Shown: positions 49,577 through 62,411, numbered from the stretch's first letter. The stretch: 64,000 nucleotides of DNA from Dasypus novemcinctus (GCF_030445035.2 NC_080704.1:29990509-30054508), one strand, 5' to 3'. Numbers and translations are program-made. The notes: generated by a model from the letters alone, not told the origin.

Positions 49577-49592
49577 GAAATACCCAATTTTT

Positions 49593-49961
49593 TTTTTAAA
49601 GATTTATTTTTATTTATTTAATTACCTCCCCTCCCCCGGTTGTCTGTTTTCTGTGTCTCTTTGCTGCGTCTTGTTTCTTTGTCCACTTCTGTTGTCGTCA
49701 GCGGCACGGGAAGTGTGGGCGGCGCTATTTCTCGGCAGGCTGCTCCCTCCTTCGCGCTGGGCGGCTCTCCTCAAGGGGTGCACTCCTTGCGCGTGGGGCT
49801 CCCCTACGTGGGGGACACCCCTGCGTGGCACGGCACTCCTTGCGCGCATCAGCACTGCGCATGGCCAGCTCCACACAGGTCAAGGAGGTCCGGGGCTTGA
49901 ACCACGGACCTCCCATGTGGTAGACGGACGCCCTAATCACTGGGCCAAAGTCCGTTTCCCA
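49593..49961 (-). mobile_element. DAS-type SINE
   Basis: Bounded by the 16-bp direct repeat 'gaaatacccaattttt' at 49577-49592 and 49962-49977. It is a shorter variant lacking part of the 'gatgatgcaac' block, like the copy at 57361. CpG-rich in the head region, which suggests a young insertion. Confidence 0.94.
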
Positions 49962-49977
49962 GAAATACCCAATTTTT

Positions 49978-51334
49978 AATATCCTTCAACATATTGAGCT
50001 AATATAAATTTGAAAAATGAAGAATGATTTTTACTGCTTCAGTAAACAGCATGATCATGGAAGATGTTATATCTTTTAAGGAAACAAGTTAGTAGTAATT
50101 AAAAATGTACATTAGATGAATAATACAGTTCCTTTTAGGAGAGGGTCTTCATTTGTAACACTTGCTTAGACACTAATGTATAATTTAAATTCCTTCGGGA
50201 TTTTCAAGTAGAGCAAGATAAATAGCACACACATATACTTTCATACCCTAAAACAAAAAGCAAAACTCATATAGCTTCATAAATGGAAACTATTTCAAAG
50301 TAAAAGATTAACATTAAATTTTGGGAAAGACAAAAGATAATTTCAAGTTTCCAAAAGGGAATGTGCAATAGCAGCTACTTAGTGTGATTGTGTGACATCA
50401 TCTTTTTTAAATGAAAATTCCATTTTGTTAATTTTAGTGAACCTTGCAATTTGTTTTAATGTCCTTTTCCCCTTTGCTTTACATTCTTATTAGATGGTTT
50501 GTTTTAGAACTTAATGTAGTATATGGATTATAAATTGTAATCTGCAGGCATACATATGCTATCTTTAAAGATTAATCATGTTAATTTAATGGGAAAAATT
50601 CCAAAGATAATGAAACAAATCTTAAAATCAGGAGAATTAAGAGGGTTTTAAAAAATGAGCTTCATTTTTCTTTTTTTCTAGATTATATAACATCAGACGA
50701 TGGGGCTGCTCCTGGGATAGAAGGGAGATGAATATCCATCCAGTAAGCTTTTCTATTCTTAGGCATTTCAATTTTGCCCATTAAGGTATTTATGCCCTCA
50801 TTCATTTCTTTCCCAAATTGGTTTTATGCTCCATTGAATTATATGTTAATAATCGTGCATTTGGGAGCTTCTCAGAGTGCACAATTTTTTTTTCAGTTGC
50901 CCTTTAAAGGCTAATACCTGAGACAGGTGGAATTTGGAAATTCACACTTCTGCATAACAGTTGTTCTTTGTTCCTCTCATTGCCAGTTACTCGAGTTGGC
51001 ATCCTTATATTAAGATCTGGGGTGGTTTCAAAGAATACTTGTAAATACTACAGACATTGGTGGGGTTGCAGAATGTATTTTTTGATGGTTAAACCTCTGC
51101 CTGGAACACTAAATAATCTGATTACAGGCTATTAGGAATTTCAAAGGCCGAGACAAATATATTGGACTAATATAAACTTCTCAGGACAAAAGGTAAATGA
51201 TTACAACAATGAGATAGTTTTTCCTGTCTTTTCAGACAAAGTGATTTATAAACCCAACCACATCTCTTGTTTCTGGGAATGTTGTGTTTGAAGTGAAAAC
51301 AAATTGGTGGAAGAAACCAGGTTAGGTCCAGCTT
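49978..51334. other. Unassigned AT-rich DNA
   Basis: No gene or repeat recognised. Confidence 0.5.
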
Positions 51335-51347
51335 ATAACATCATTTT

Positions 51348-51768
51348 TTTTCTTAAGATTTTTTTTTTAAAGATTTATTTCTCTCCCCTCCCCTCCCTGC
51401 CCCAGTTGTCTGTTCTCTGTGTCTATTTGCTGCGTGTTCTTCTTTGTCCGCTTCTGTTGTTGTCAGTGGCATGGGAATCTGTGTTTCTCCCTGTTGCGTC
51501 ATCTTGTTGGGTCAGCTCTCCGTGTGTGTGGCGCCATTCCTGGGCAGGCTGAACTTTCTTTCGCACTGGGTGGCTCTCCTTACAGGGCGCACTCCTTGCA
51601 CAGGGGGCTCCCCTGCATGGGGGCACCCCTGCATGGCACGGAGCTCCTTGCGTGCATCAGCACTACACGTGGGTCAGCTCCACATGGGTCAAAGAGGCCT
51701 GGGATTTGAACCGTGGACCTCCCATGTGGTAGACAGACACCCTAACCACTGGGCCAAGTCTGCTTCCC
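51348..51768 (-). mobile_element. DAS-type SINE
   Basis: Bounded by 'ataacatcatttt' at 51335-51347 and 51769-51781. The left T-rich tail contains an extra 'cttaagatt' before the usual 'aaagatttatttctc'. Full-length body and head. Confidence 0.94.
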
Positions 51769-51781
51769 ATAACATCATTTT

Positions 51782-53269
51782 GAAAGCTTTTTCTCTGAGC
51801 TTAACCTGATCTGGCTTCTGTTATGTACAATGGAGGCGCCATGTCAGTAAGATATCCCAATATCCCATTTCCCAGATAGTCTCCAGTTTAATATACCTGA
51901 TCCCTGCAATATAGGTTCTATAACTGCGGAACAGGACATGATGGCAGTGCAGCAAGAGGGGTCCCAGGTTCTTCATCATAAAGCTATGCTTGCTGGCCAT
52001 ATTTCCACATGATTTTGTGATTTTTCCCAGGGCCTTAGGGTGGTAGGAATTGCAGGGAGCAGAGTTAATGGGTGCTGTCAGATCTATTTCTAGAGTATCT
52101 CAATGGCAACTTCTCCTGGATACCTCCCAGTGCTCCTTCCTAAAGCAGATAAAGGGATGAGGGAACTGGTCAGGAAGTGAGGCCATTATTAACACATAAA
52201 AGTCAGACAATAGACAATAACACTGGAATGGAACTGCTAGAGCATATTCTCCCAAACGCTTCTCCAAATCTGGGTTCTTTCTAAGAGCCAGTATATTAGC
52301 AATTGTGATTAACAGCCTTTTTCTAATGTGTGAAAAAAAAAGGTGATGCATCTGAAAACCCATTATAGAGTTAAAAAGTTCTATGCAAATGTAAGTTATC
52401 AGTACATATATTTTAGAACTTATTAACTTGTATATAAGATACTATTAGAAAAATATAAAGCTTTGTCATGTAACATAATAAGTATAACATTATGAGAAGA
52501 AAGTATGGTCATATATTTTTGAGGAAATTGAGTAACTTACTCCAAGATATGTCCTTAGTTTTTAAAACAATGGAGGATATAAATGAAAAATAAAACAATA
52601 TTGCATTCATTGATTGATTTAATGTCATTTTCTACCTTTAGAAATAAATGTATATACATAGACAATTAACTGTGATTACATATTAATCAGATGATATATT
52701 AATTTCTAGGGTTAAAAATGATGTTTTACCTAATATTTAAATTTCTCCTTTATGTGCACAGCAATAGCTATACGGCTAAATGTGAAACAAAGTCCACTAG
52801 ATGTATAAAGCATCCTCTGGCATCTCTCAAATCTGACCTTATTTTAATCTTCCAGGTAATTCAAACAAAAGTCAGTTTGGAGATAGCATATTGCCATTAG
52901 ACATTGATCTCAATCGGATACGGGTGATTGTTTCTCAAACTGTCTTTCCCTCTGGGATCGGTAAAGGAAGTGATTGATTTTCTGTGGGCTTTGCTACTTG
53001 ATAAAGATTGGAAAATAGGTGGGGAGCTAATGAAGTTACAGATGCTTTAGACTTGTCATTCTGAGCCTTCACTGAGGAGACTGAAGAGCTCAGAGGAGCA
53101 AATCTTGCATTTATAATTGTTAGTCTCTTGAAATGTATATACATAAACACTTAATTAGTTGAGAGCCACCCATTGACCTTTCTCCGTACTACTTCAACTA
53201 TAGGAGCATTAATTACATACAACTTCTGGAAAGCAACTGTTTGGTATTTTTCATCTTCTCATGAAGCAT
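51782..53269. other. Unassigned DNA
   Basis: No gene or repeat recognised. Short frames at 52100-52363 and 52935-53150 (minus) have no domain. Confidence 0.5.
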
Positions 53270-53703
53270 CCAGGAACTAAGATAAGTGAGTTTGATAAAA
53301 TAGCAAGGCAAATGAATGCATAATATTAGCAGGAGAATGGACAATAGATCAGTGGAATAGAATTGAGAGGCAAGCAGACATATGTGTGTGGAAGCTGAAT
53401 GTTTGATAAAGATTCCATTTTAATTCAGTGAGGAAAAAACAGAATTTTGCTTAAAAGATGAGCCAATTTGATATCTATTTGCAGAAAATAAAGGCATGTT
53501 AAATCAAGGGGGAGCCCTAACAATATTCACAAAATGAAATTCAAGATGGCTTAAATACTCAAAATCTAGGAAATAAAACCTTTTGTGCTAGAAGAAGAAA
53601 AATTTTACTTAGGATCTTGAGCTGGAGTGCCTTCCTTAAACCATCCAGAAAAATCCAAAAGCATAAAGCAAGACATATAAATGTGACTCTGCTAAAATTT
53701 TGT

Positions 53704-53803
53704 TGCTTTGGGGGGAGGAGTGGGATGAGGGAGGTGGGGGGTATATGGGGACCTCATATTTTTTGAATGTTATATTAAAAAAATAAAGACAAAAAAATAA
53801 AAA
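53704..53803 (+). mobile_element. Very short 5'-truncated young L1 (3' end only)
   Basis: 100 bp: the G-rich purine tract (53708-53746), then 'atatggggacctcatatttt' and an A-rich tail. Flanked by the 11-bp duplication 'taaaattttgt' at 53693-53703 and 53804-53814. Confidence 0.88.
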
Positions 53804-53944
53804 TAAAATTTTGTATGATAAGTGACAGCATAAAAAGTTATAAATAAAGTGTAAGATATTAGGATATTACTTGCAAAATATATAACAGAACAGGATTAGT
53901 ACCGATAACTAAAAAACAAGTAACTGAATTGAAAAGTAGATGTA

Positions 53945-54415
53945 TTAGTTTCCTAGGGCTTCCATAACTAAATACTACAAACTTGGTGACCAATAACAAC
54001 ACACATTTATCCCCTCTCAGTATTGGAGGCCAGAAGTCTGGAGTCAAGGTGCCAGCAGGGTTCATTCTTTCTGGAAGCTCTGAGGGAAAATCTGTTCCTT
54101 GCCTCTCTCCTAGCTTCCGGAGGCTGCTGGCAACCCTTGGCATTCCTTAGCTTGTAGCCACATCGCTCTAAACTTTCCCTCAGTCTTCGCATTGTCTTCT
54201 ATGTGTCTGAATCTCTGTATCTAAATCTCGCTCTCCTTTCAGTTTTAAAGACACCAGCCATTGGATTTGGAGGCTGCCCAGATCCAATATGACCACATCG
54301 TAATTTGCTTACATCTATAAAATACCTTATTTCCAAATAAGGTCACAGTCATGGGTACCAGGATGTTAGGACTCGAACATATTTTTTGGGAATGCATAAT
54401 TCAACCCACCAGAGT
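53945..54415 (-). mobile_element. MLT1-type MaLR solo LTR
   Basis: Reverse of the MLT1 consensus, recognised by 'tgtattagtttcctagggct', 'ggaggccagaagtctggagt', 'gacaccagccattggatttg', 'atttccaaataaggtcacag' and 'aattcaacccac'. Confidence 0.85.
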
Positions 54416-56169
54416 GGACAGATTCACAACAAGCAATTCACAGAAAGTCAGTCATAGAATAGATAGTCCAAATAATTAGCTGTAGATTAGAAGATGCTCA
54501 AACTCACTCTCAGGGAAATTCAAATTTAAAAAATTTGACTCTGTTGTATTTAACCCACTAGATTAGTAAAATGTCACAAAATCTGAAAATACCACTGTTG
54601 GTATGGTTGGAGAAAAACAAGATCTCACCTACACTGCTGGTGAGACTGCAAATGACACTCAGGCAAAATTATTGCTTTGGAAGAATTTAAAATGGAAACA
54701 ATGTAAATGTCAATCAGTGGGAAAAGTACTAAAAAACTTTTGTAAATACATACTTTGGACTACCATGTGGCAGTTAAAAAGAAGAAGGCAGAATTAAATA
54801 AATATTCACATATAGCTCCACAGGACACACTGGTGAGTTAAATAAAAAGCAGTTCACATGAACCATTTATGTAAAAATATATCATAATAAAAAGACAAAT
54901 AAAATACAATGAACACTAGCATCATTTCATCATACTCTATGTGTTTTAATGTCATGTCAGAAGAACGCATTAATATTTTATTTCTATATATATATAAGTA
55001 AACAAAAAATAATGGGATAGGAAAGGAATCAAAGCTCTCATGAATGGTACATTCTAATGGGACAGGCATAATAAACAAGATAAATAGTAAAACATGCAGT
55101 ATTTTAGATCATGATAAATGCTAAGGAGAAAGAATGATGCAGGGAAGATGGATAGAAAGTGTGAGAGGCAGAATAAAATAATTTAATTGGGTGGCCAGAA
55201 AAAAGCATCAATGAGAAGATAATATTGGTTCAGAGATTTCTAAACAATGAAGGAGAGCCTTCTAGCTATGTGGCAGAAGACTGGCTGGAGTGGAATGAGT
55301 TGTGTGAGGTCAGAAAGTAATGTATTGGGTAGGGGACACATATGATGCAGGATCTTGTAATAGATGGATTTGCTTTGGGCAAAATCTTCTGGGGGAAATG
55401 AGAAGCTATCATAAAATGTTGAGCGCAGAGTGACATCATCTGACCACATTTTTAAAACATAATCATCTAGATTGCAATCTGGGGAAAAAAAATTGAAGGG
55501 CAAAAAAGGATAAAACCCAGAGGGGCAGTTAGATTATAGCAGAAGGCCAGCCAAGGGATGACGGTGGCTTGTCATATGAGGAAGGGGGAGAAACAACTAT
55601 ATTTTGAAGGCTGAGACTACAAGATTTGCTAACGAAGAGGCTGTGGGCATGAAATAAGGTAAAAGTCAAGGAAGGCACCAAGAGTTTTGAGCTGAGAAAC
55701 TGAAAGTATGGAATTACCATTGACTAAGATAGAGAAGAATGGAAAAGGGACAGATTTGCAGGGGTGATAAAAGGAGATCAGTGTTGGGCATATTAAATTT
55801 TCAGGGCCACTTTCAGAATCACTTAAAGATGTCAAGAAATCCAGGCTAGAGATACCATATAAGAGTCATCAGCATAAAAATTTCATTTAAAGCCAGGCTC
55901 CTGGATTAGATGACCAATGCGGTAAGTGGAGAGATCCAAGGACTGAGTCAAGGGCAATCCAACATGTAAATGCCAGGGGGATGAGTAAGGCCTAGGAAAA
56001 GATGCTGAGATGAAGAGCCAGAAAGGCAATAAAGAAAACATGTGTGCCTGTGATGACCTAGGGACCAAGTGAAAAGAATATTTAGGAATGAGAAAGTGTT
56101 AGGCAAGTCACAGACCCCTGTTAAGTGGCCATCTCCCAGACCTCATCTACTCTCACCTCCTTCTCTGGG

Positions 56170-56631
56170 GGTATTAGTCAGCCAAAAGGGTACTGATTCA
56201 AAATACCTGAAATTGGTTGGTTTTTATAAAGGGTATTTATTTGGGGTAGAAGCTTAAAGTTACCAGGCCATAAAGCGTAAGTTACATCCCTCACCAAAGT
56301 GATTTGCCTCATGTTGGAGCAAGATGGCTACCTATATATTTGAGGGTTCAGGCTTCCTGGGTTGCTCTCTTCCCAGGGCTTGCTTCTCATTCTATACAAC
56401 CAGCTCTTCTGTGTGCTTACTTCCCAGGGCTCCAGCTCAAGACTCCAACATCAAAAACTACAACTCTGTCCTTTGCCATGTCTTTTATCTGTGAGTCCCC
56501 AATTCAACACCCTACTGATGTGGACAAATCAAAGCCCTAATCATAATTTAATCATGCCCAGGTACAGACTAGTTTACAAACAGAATCCAATATTTCTTTT
56601 TGGAATTCATCAATAATATCAAACTGCTACT
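56170..56631 (-). mobile_element. MaLR-like LTR, copy C
   Basis: Same family as copies A and B: 'tattagtcagccaaaagggt', 'tttataaagggtatttattt', then 'catcaataatatcaaactgc' at the right end. Flanked by 'tctggg' at 56164-56169 and 56631-56636. Shorter than A and B by about 150 bp of internal sequence. Confidence 0.78.
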
Positions 56632-57360
56632 CTGGGTAAGTCACAAGCCACAAATACATACTAAGCCGCCTTCCTCCAGCTTTCTGCAACCCCCACCTCC
56701 TTTCTCCTGTCTTCTGCTACACCCACTTCCAAAGATTGTGTGGCATTCTGCAAGCTGGAAAAATATTAATTCTAATGAAAAGTCTGGTCAGACTTTAAAT
56801 CAGAAATGGGAAACAAGGATCCCTAGATGCCAATCAAGGCAGAAATTCTCAGTGACAGGGTCACTCCCAGATAGGTAAAAGCCACAGTCCAATGGTATGG
56901 AACTGTCTCCTTTTTTCCAGCATGAAGTGGGGTGTCCTTCATCTTTCCACACCAACCTGGGGCAGTTTTTGGCCACCCTGTGAAACCAGCCATGATGGAG
57001 CATTCCCCCTGCTCTCTTGGACTCTAGGCTGCATAAAGAACAAGGAATTTATTTGCCCTTTTTGGAACTTTTATTCTATGTAATCAAGGGATCATTTGCT
57101 GAAAGTTTTGGTTTTTCCCTGAACTTGTGTTCTCACGATGCACTGTTGGAGCAACTCATTCCATGGAGTGATCCATTCTGTTGAATGATAATAATAGGGA
57201 AAATAAGATGAGGGCTGAGAACTGACCATTGGATGCAACACTCAAAGTTTCTGGTGACCTTGATATGAGCATTTTTGGGAAGTTGAAAAATGGTAAGGTG
57301 GGGGGTGTTTCAGAGGCACTGAAGGAATTGAAAGCAGCAAGTGTTGAAAAGAGAAAAACA

Positions 57361-57734
57361 GGGAAACGGACTTTGGCCCAGTGGTTAGGGCGTCCGTCTA
57401 CCATATGGGAGGTCCGCAGTTCAAACCCCGGGCCTCCTTGACCCGTGTGGAGCTGGCCATGCGCAGTGCTGATGCGCGCAAGGAGTGCCGTGCCACGCAA
57501 GGGTGTCCCCCGCGTGTGGGAGCCCCACGCGCAAGGAGTGCGCAAGTGAGGAAAGCCGCCCAGCGTGAAAAGAAAGAGCAACCTGCCCAGGAATGGCGCC
57601 ACCCACACTTCCCGTGCCACTGACGACAACAGAAGCGGACAAAGAAACAAGACGCAGCAAATAGACACCAAGAACAGACAACCAGGGGAAGGGGGGAAAT
57701 TAAATAAATAAATAAATCTTTAAAAAAAAGAAAA
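57361..57734 (+). mobile_element. DAS-type SINE
   Basis: Bounded by the 15-bp direct repeat 'gaaaagagaaaaaca' at 57346-57360 and 57735-57749. Many CpG sites remain, suggesting recent insertion. It is the short variant, lacking part of the 'gatgatgcaac' block like the copy at 49593. Confidence 0.94.
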
Positions 57735-58170
57735 GAAAAGAGAAAAACAAACACAAAGAGAATTTTACTGTGAAGGGAAGGAGGGAAAAGAAAATGTGGT
57801 TGTAGCTGAAGCTGGAAGTAGGGTCAATTTAGGGAGGAGTAAAAGCCTGTTTTTATCCAGAGGAGAATGATACTGTGGATGGAAAGGTTGTTGATGCAGG
57901 AGAGACAGGATAGTTTGCTGGGGCAAAACCCTATGGAGATGGGTTGTGATTCATTAGTACAGGGTATGGCCTTATCTAGGAACATGGGCAGCTTATCAGT
58001 AGAGACTCTAGAGCATAAACAGAGAAAAGTGAATAGATATGAGGGTGGAAGCTTGTGTTTTCCTCTGAATGCTTTAATTTTCTTAGTGAAAGAGGATACA
58101 ACATCATCCACTGAGGGTGATGATGGGAAAGGATATATTGGGAATGTGAGGAGAGAGGAAAAATAATAAA

Positions 58171-58916
58171 CTGGTCATCTAAGAAAAATGCACATGGGGA
58201 ATATAGTGTGATTGCTGGACAACATCAGCATCACATAAAGCAAGTGACAATGAATTTGAGTGGACCTAAATACCATGGAATGTGTTTTGCTCCAGCTATT
58301 TTAAACTGTGTGGGTGTCAGAGAAGAGTAGGATGGGAGTCATACTTTCTTGGACACACTAGCAATAGAAGATATGACTTAGTGAGAAATGGGCAAGGGGG
58401 TTGAGGGTGCATACAAGTAGGTAATAATATTGATAGTGCATGGAACTTAAGTTGGGTGAAAAAAAAAAGTGGGGACAAGAAGGACAGGAGAGACAAGAAA
58501 TATGTAAAATGAATGGATTGAAGGTACAAAGGTAGTTGAATTAAAGGAACTGATCAAAAGATAGCAGGTAGTGATTCAAGAGTGTGAAACTTGAACAGGG
58601 ATTATGAAAGGTCTGTATTATTGGAAGTTAAAAAATTGTATGACCATTAGTTTGTGGCTAAGGTCTGGTAGAAGAGAAAAATCACTGGATTAGGTAAATG
58701 TAAGGGATAGTTCAGGATATTGGACAACCATCAAAATGAATATTGGAATGAATAATTATGTGAATATTCATAGAATTACAGGCTTGAGCCAAAAGACCTA
58801 TGGATGACTAACAATGATGAGGAGTAACTTAGCCTGATGACATAACTTTCACATATTGGGGAATTTTAAGGAAGATAAAGAGGGAATGAGAGGCCCAGAT
58901 TTCACACCAAGATATA
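58171..58916. other. Unassigned DNA ending in a 28-bp tandem duplication
   Basis: No gene recognised. At the right edge a unit beginning 'agaggcccagatttcacac' occurs at 58889 and again at 58917 (period 28 bp), directly before recognisable L1 ORF2. Confidence 0.55.
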
Positions 58917-60465
58917 AGAGGCCCAGATTTCACACAAAGATATGGAAATTAAACAGCACACTCTTAGAAAAACAGTGGGTCAAAGAGGAAATCTCAAAAG
59001 AAATCAATGACTACCTTGAAACAAATGATAATGATAACACAACATACCAAAATTTATGGGATGCAGCAAAAGCAGTACTGAGAGGGAAATTTATAGCCAT
59101 ACATTCATACATCAAAAAAGAAGAATGAGCAAAAATTGAAGAACTAACTGCACATTTGGAGGAAATAGAAAAACAACAACAAAGTAATCCCACAGGAAGA
59201 AGAAGGAAGGAAATAACAAAGATAAGAGCAGAACTAAATGAAATAGAAAATAAGAAAGCACTTGAAAAGATAAACAAGACCAAGAGCTGGTTTTTTGAGA
59301 AGATCAATAAAACTGACAAACCTTTAGCGAGACTAACAAAGAAAAAAAGAGAGAAGATGCAAATACACAAAATAAGAAATGAAAAAGGCGATATCACCAC
59401 TGACCCCACAGAAATAAAGACTATCATAAGAGGATACTTTGAAAAACTATATTCCAACAAAAACGACAATTCAGAGGAAATGGACAAATTCCTAGAAACA
59501 CATAAACAGCCTATATTGACGAAAGACAAAATTGAAGATCTCAACAAACCAATCACGAGTAAAGAGATAGAATCAGTTATTAAAAACCTCCCAACTAAGA
59601 AGAGCCTAGGGCCAGACAGCTTCACAGGTGAATTCTACAAAACATTCCGGAAAGAACTAACACCAATCCTGCTGAAACTCTTCCAAAAAATCGAAACAGA
59701 AGGAACATTGCCTAACTCATTCTATGATGCCAACATTACCCTAGTACCAAAACCAAACAAAGACACCACAAGAAAGGAAAATTACAGAACAATTTCTCTA
59801 ATGTACCTAGAAGCAAAAATACTTAACAAAATACTTGCTAATCATATTCAACAACACATTAAACGAATTATACACCACAACCAAGTGGGATTCATTCCAG
59901 GTATGCAAGGATGGTTCAACATAAGAAAATCAATCAATGTAATACACCATATAAACAGACTAAAGGAAAAAAATCACATGATTATATCTATAGACGCAGA
60001 AAAAGCATTTGACAAAATACAGCACCCTTTCTTGATAAAAACACTCCAAAAGATTGGAATACAAGGAAATTTTCTGAACATGAGAAAGAGTATATATGAA
60101 AAACCCACAGCCAACATTGTTTACAATGGAGAAATCCTAAAATCCTTCCCCCTAAAGTCAGGAACAAGACAAGGATGCCCACTCTCTCCCCTTCTATTTA
60201 ACATTGTCTTAGAAGTACTTGCTCGAGCACTGAGGCAAGAACCAGATATAAAAGGCATTCAAATTGGAAAGGAAGAAGTCAAAATGTCATTATTTGCAGA
60301 CGACATGATCCTATACATAGAAAACCCTGAGAGGTCTACAACAAAGCTTCTAGAACTCATAAATGAGTTTAGTAAAGTCACAGGTTATAAGATCAATGCG
60401 CAAAAATCAGTAGCATTTCTGTACACAAATAATGAGCAAGATCAGGAGGAAATCAAGAAACAAAT
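58917..60465 (+). pseudogene. L1 ORF2 fragment (reverse transcriptase), truncated by a nested L1
   Basis: L1 ORF2p is the endonuclease/reverse transcriptase that copies L1 RNA at the nicked target. This fragment starts after the endonuclease domain, with the linker 'WVKEEISKEINDYLETND', then '[13 protein letters not shown]'. The reverse transcriptase follows: the '[13 protein letters not shown]' region near 59610, '[19 protein letters not shown]' near 59786, '[17 protein letters not shown]' near 59880, '[19 protein letters not shown]' near 60160, and the catalytic 'FADDM' near 60295. There is one in-frame TGA at 59126-59128; from there about 445 codons stay open, indicating a young copy. The frame is cut near 60466 inside 'EEIKKQI', where a different L1 5' end begins. 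The domains after the reverse transcriptase are absent. It cannot make working ORF2p. Confidence 0.92.
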
Positions 60466-60475
60466 ACCGGAGGAG

Positions 60476-60484
60476 ACAAGATGG
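60476..60484 (+). promoter_or_regulatory. Putative YY1 site at the L1 5' end
   Basis: 'acaagatgg' lies within the first 20 bases of the element. A YY1 site at this place in other mammalian L1s positions transcription start at base one. Role here inferred from position and motif. Confidence 0.5.
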
Positions 60485-61949
60485 TCGCTGAGTGAACTTG
60501 CCTTTGTGGTCTGTCCCAGGAAGAGACAGCTGGGTGCGGCGGCAGGTTCTCCAAGGCGAGGCTTTTTCGGGATTTTTGCAGGGCAGAAGTGTCGGGACAT
60601 CGATCGGGTAGAGAGGTAATGGAGAGGATTGGTCTAGTAGAAACAATTTGGGTTCTATTGCCCGCAGGTGAGACCCGCGCACGGGCTCCTCCCTGTTGGG
60701 GGTGGGGGGAACCGCGGTCCTGTCCTGGGGTTCCGCTTTTGGATGGCTCTGAAGGGCTAAGGAGTTCGGGAGCTCTGGGTGAGCTGTTGACAGGTTGATG
60801 TGACAGATCGCCTTTGTGGATCGATTTAGGAAGATAGACGGTGTTTTGTTGTGAAGCGGGAGAAACTTTTGAGTGCGAATATAAACAATAGCGCTTCCGC
60901 CTGAAGCCCCGCCCCCAAAAGCCCGGCAACCGTTCTCCAACCCAAATAGGCTGTAGGCAATAAAGAGAAGTAATTGGAAAATTGTTCTAGGCTGCGGCAA
61001 GGGGGGGGGACACGTCTGGAAGCCGATTAGGGAATATTCTGCGAAGCTTGAGAATTCTGGTATTGGAATCTGTTTTCCGCGTCACTGGCCGGGCTTCGGA
61101 TCTGTACTAATAAAGTGGCTGCGGTGTAGAGGCGCCATCTAGTGGCAGTGGTTTGAAATCACAGGACGGGAGCTGTCCAAAAGCTGAAGTGAAGGATAAC
61201 GCACTAATGAGCCCAGCAAAGTGAATTGCAGGGTTCAGTCACAATATAGAGTTTGCGGATCTGACTTCCCCCATAGGGTTGGCACCCAGCTGTGGGGATC
61301 CCTGAGGGCTGTGTTACACTGCGGGGCTCCCAGGCTTCCTGTTGACCAGATTGGAGGCTGCCAGGTCTGAATTCCCTAAATTCTGGTGGTCCACACTACA
61401 GAGACTCACACCTCTTGAGCCCTCAATATCTCAGACTTTCCATCCCTGAATCCATCACGCACTGAGGTCCATCTGAGGTCCTTAAATGCCCTAGCCCTCA
61501 ACGTTGGCGTTTTTCTTTATTGTTTCATTTTGTTTTGTTTTTATTTTCATTTTGACTTACTCTTTACTTTTTTCAATTTCATGATAGCTAACACTGCATT
61601 ATCCCCTAGTCTTCTCTCACAGCGTATCCCCCAAAGTCTTTTTTTACTCAGTTATTTAAGGGTTTTTTTTTTTGTGGTAGGTGCTGTGTAGTGGGTGTTT
61701 TAATTCTGGTTCGTGTATATCTGTTTTTTTTTTTTTTCTTTCCCCTACCTGTTCCCCACCCCTTGCCCATCCTCTTTTCCTTTCTTCCTCTCGTCCCTTC
61801 CTCCCCCCCTTTTTTTTTCTTTCCCTTTTTTTTCTGTTGTCTCTCTCCCTCTTGTCCCTCATATTCTACTTAGTTTATTTTAACTCAATTATACAATAAG
61901 TGCGGCAGTGCGGTGGCTTGCTCGGTCGGTAGAGGTGGGGTCTGGCTGC

Positions 61950-62064
61950 GGACGAGGGGTCGGTCCAGCTCTGGACGAGGGGTCGGTCCCGCTTGGGACG
62001 AGGGGTCGGTCCCACTTGGGACGAGGGGTCGGTCCGGCAGCAGACGAGGGATCGGTCTCACAAG
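61950..62064. repeat. 23-bp tandem array, five units (in U5)
   Basis: Units start at 61950, 61973, 61996, 62019 and 62042; core 'gacgaggggtcggtcc'. The last unit is diverged. Confidence 0.95.
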
Positions 62065-62091
62065 GGGTTGCACGGTTCGGCTGACGGGTTG

Positions 62092-62173
62092 CCCGGCGAA
62101 GCCGGCGACGAAGGGGTCGCCCGGAGAAGCAGGCAACGAAGGGGTCGCCCGGAGAAGCAGGCGACGAACTGGG
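62092..62173. repeat. 28-bp tandem array, about three units (in U5)
   Basis: Units start at 62092, 62120 and 62148; core 'cccggagaagcaggc' then 'acgaaggggtcg'. Confidence 0.93.
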
Positions 62174-62411
62174 GACAAGGGAGGCCAGGCCCTTGTCGGG
62201 GGCTCTCAGGACTGGAGGCGCATGGCAGAAGAACTACCGCGGAGACAAGGTAAACACGCAAGTCCACTTTATTGAGGGAGAGGCAACAGTTTTATAGGGG
62301 CTGAGGAAGGCTGATTGGTTGAAGCCATGCCCTGTTCTGGTTGGTTGCCGGCGAAAGGTCAGTGGGCGGTACTGGATGGGGGAGGGGTGGTGGTTAGGGA
62401 TTGGCTGTTGC

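Larger units (their letters stand above)
53270..54900 (+). mobile_element. Old L1M, ORF2 3' part, split by two insertions
   Basis: Diverged L1 text such as 'atagatcagtggaatagaat' (53345), 'aattcaagatggcttaaata' (53539) and 'agaagatgctcaaactcact' (54488). It is interrupted by a young L1 tail (53704-53803) and an MLT1 LTR (53945-54415). No open frame. Confidence 0.65.
55040..58170 (-). mobile_element. L2 LINE relic, RT region, split by an LTR and a SINE
   Basis: The minus strand encodes decayed L2 reverse transcriptase text in several frames: near 55700 'ILVNGNSILSVSQLKTLGAF', near 55600 'KSCSLSLQNI', and L2-like blocks at 57190-57340 and 57840-58150. The LTR at 56170-56631 and the SINE at 57361-57734 are inserted in it. 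56637-57180 is a further insertion or an unrecognised segment. No intact frame. Confidence 0.6.

Noticed and set aside
57361..57440. tRNA genes at SINE heads
   Set aside because: The A- and B-box-like motifs belong to tRNA-derived SINE heads; the acceptor and anticodon stems do not form and the long SINE body follows.
61950..62173. CRISPR-like array
   Set aside because: The units are head-to-tail tandem repeats without unique spacers, in mammalian LTR sequence.
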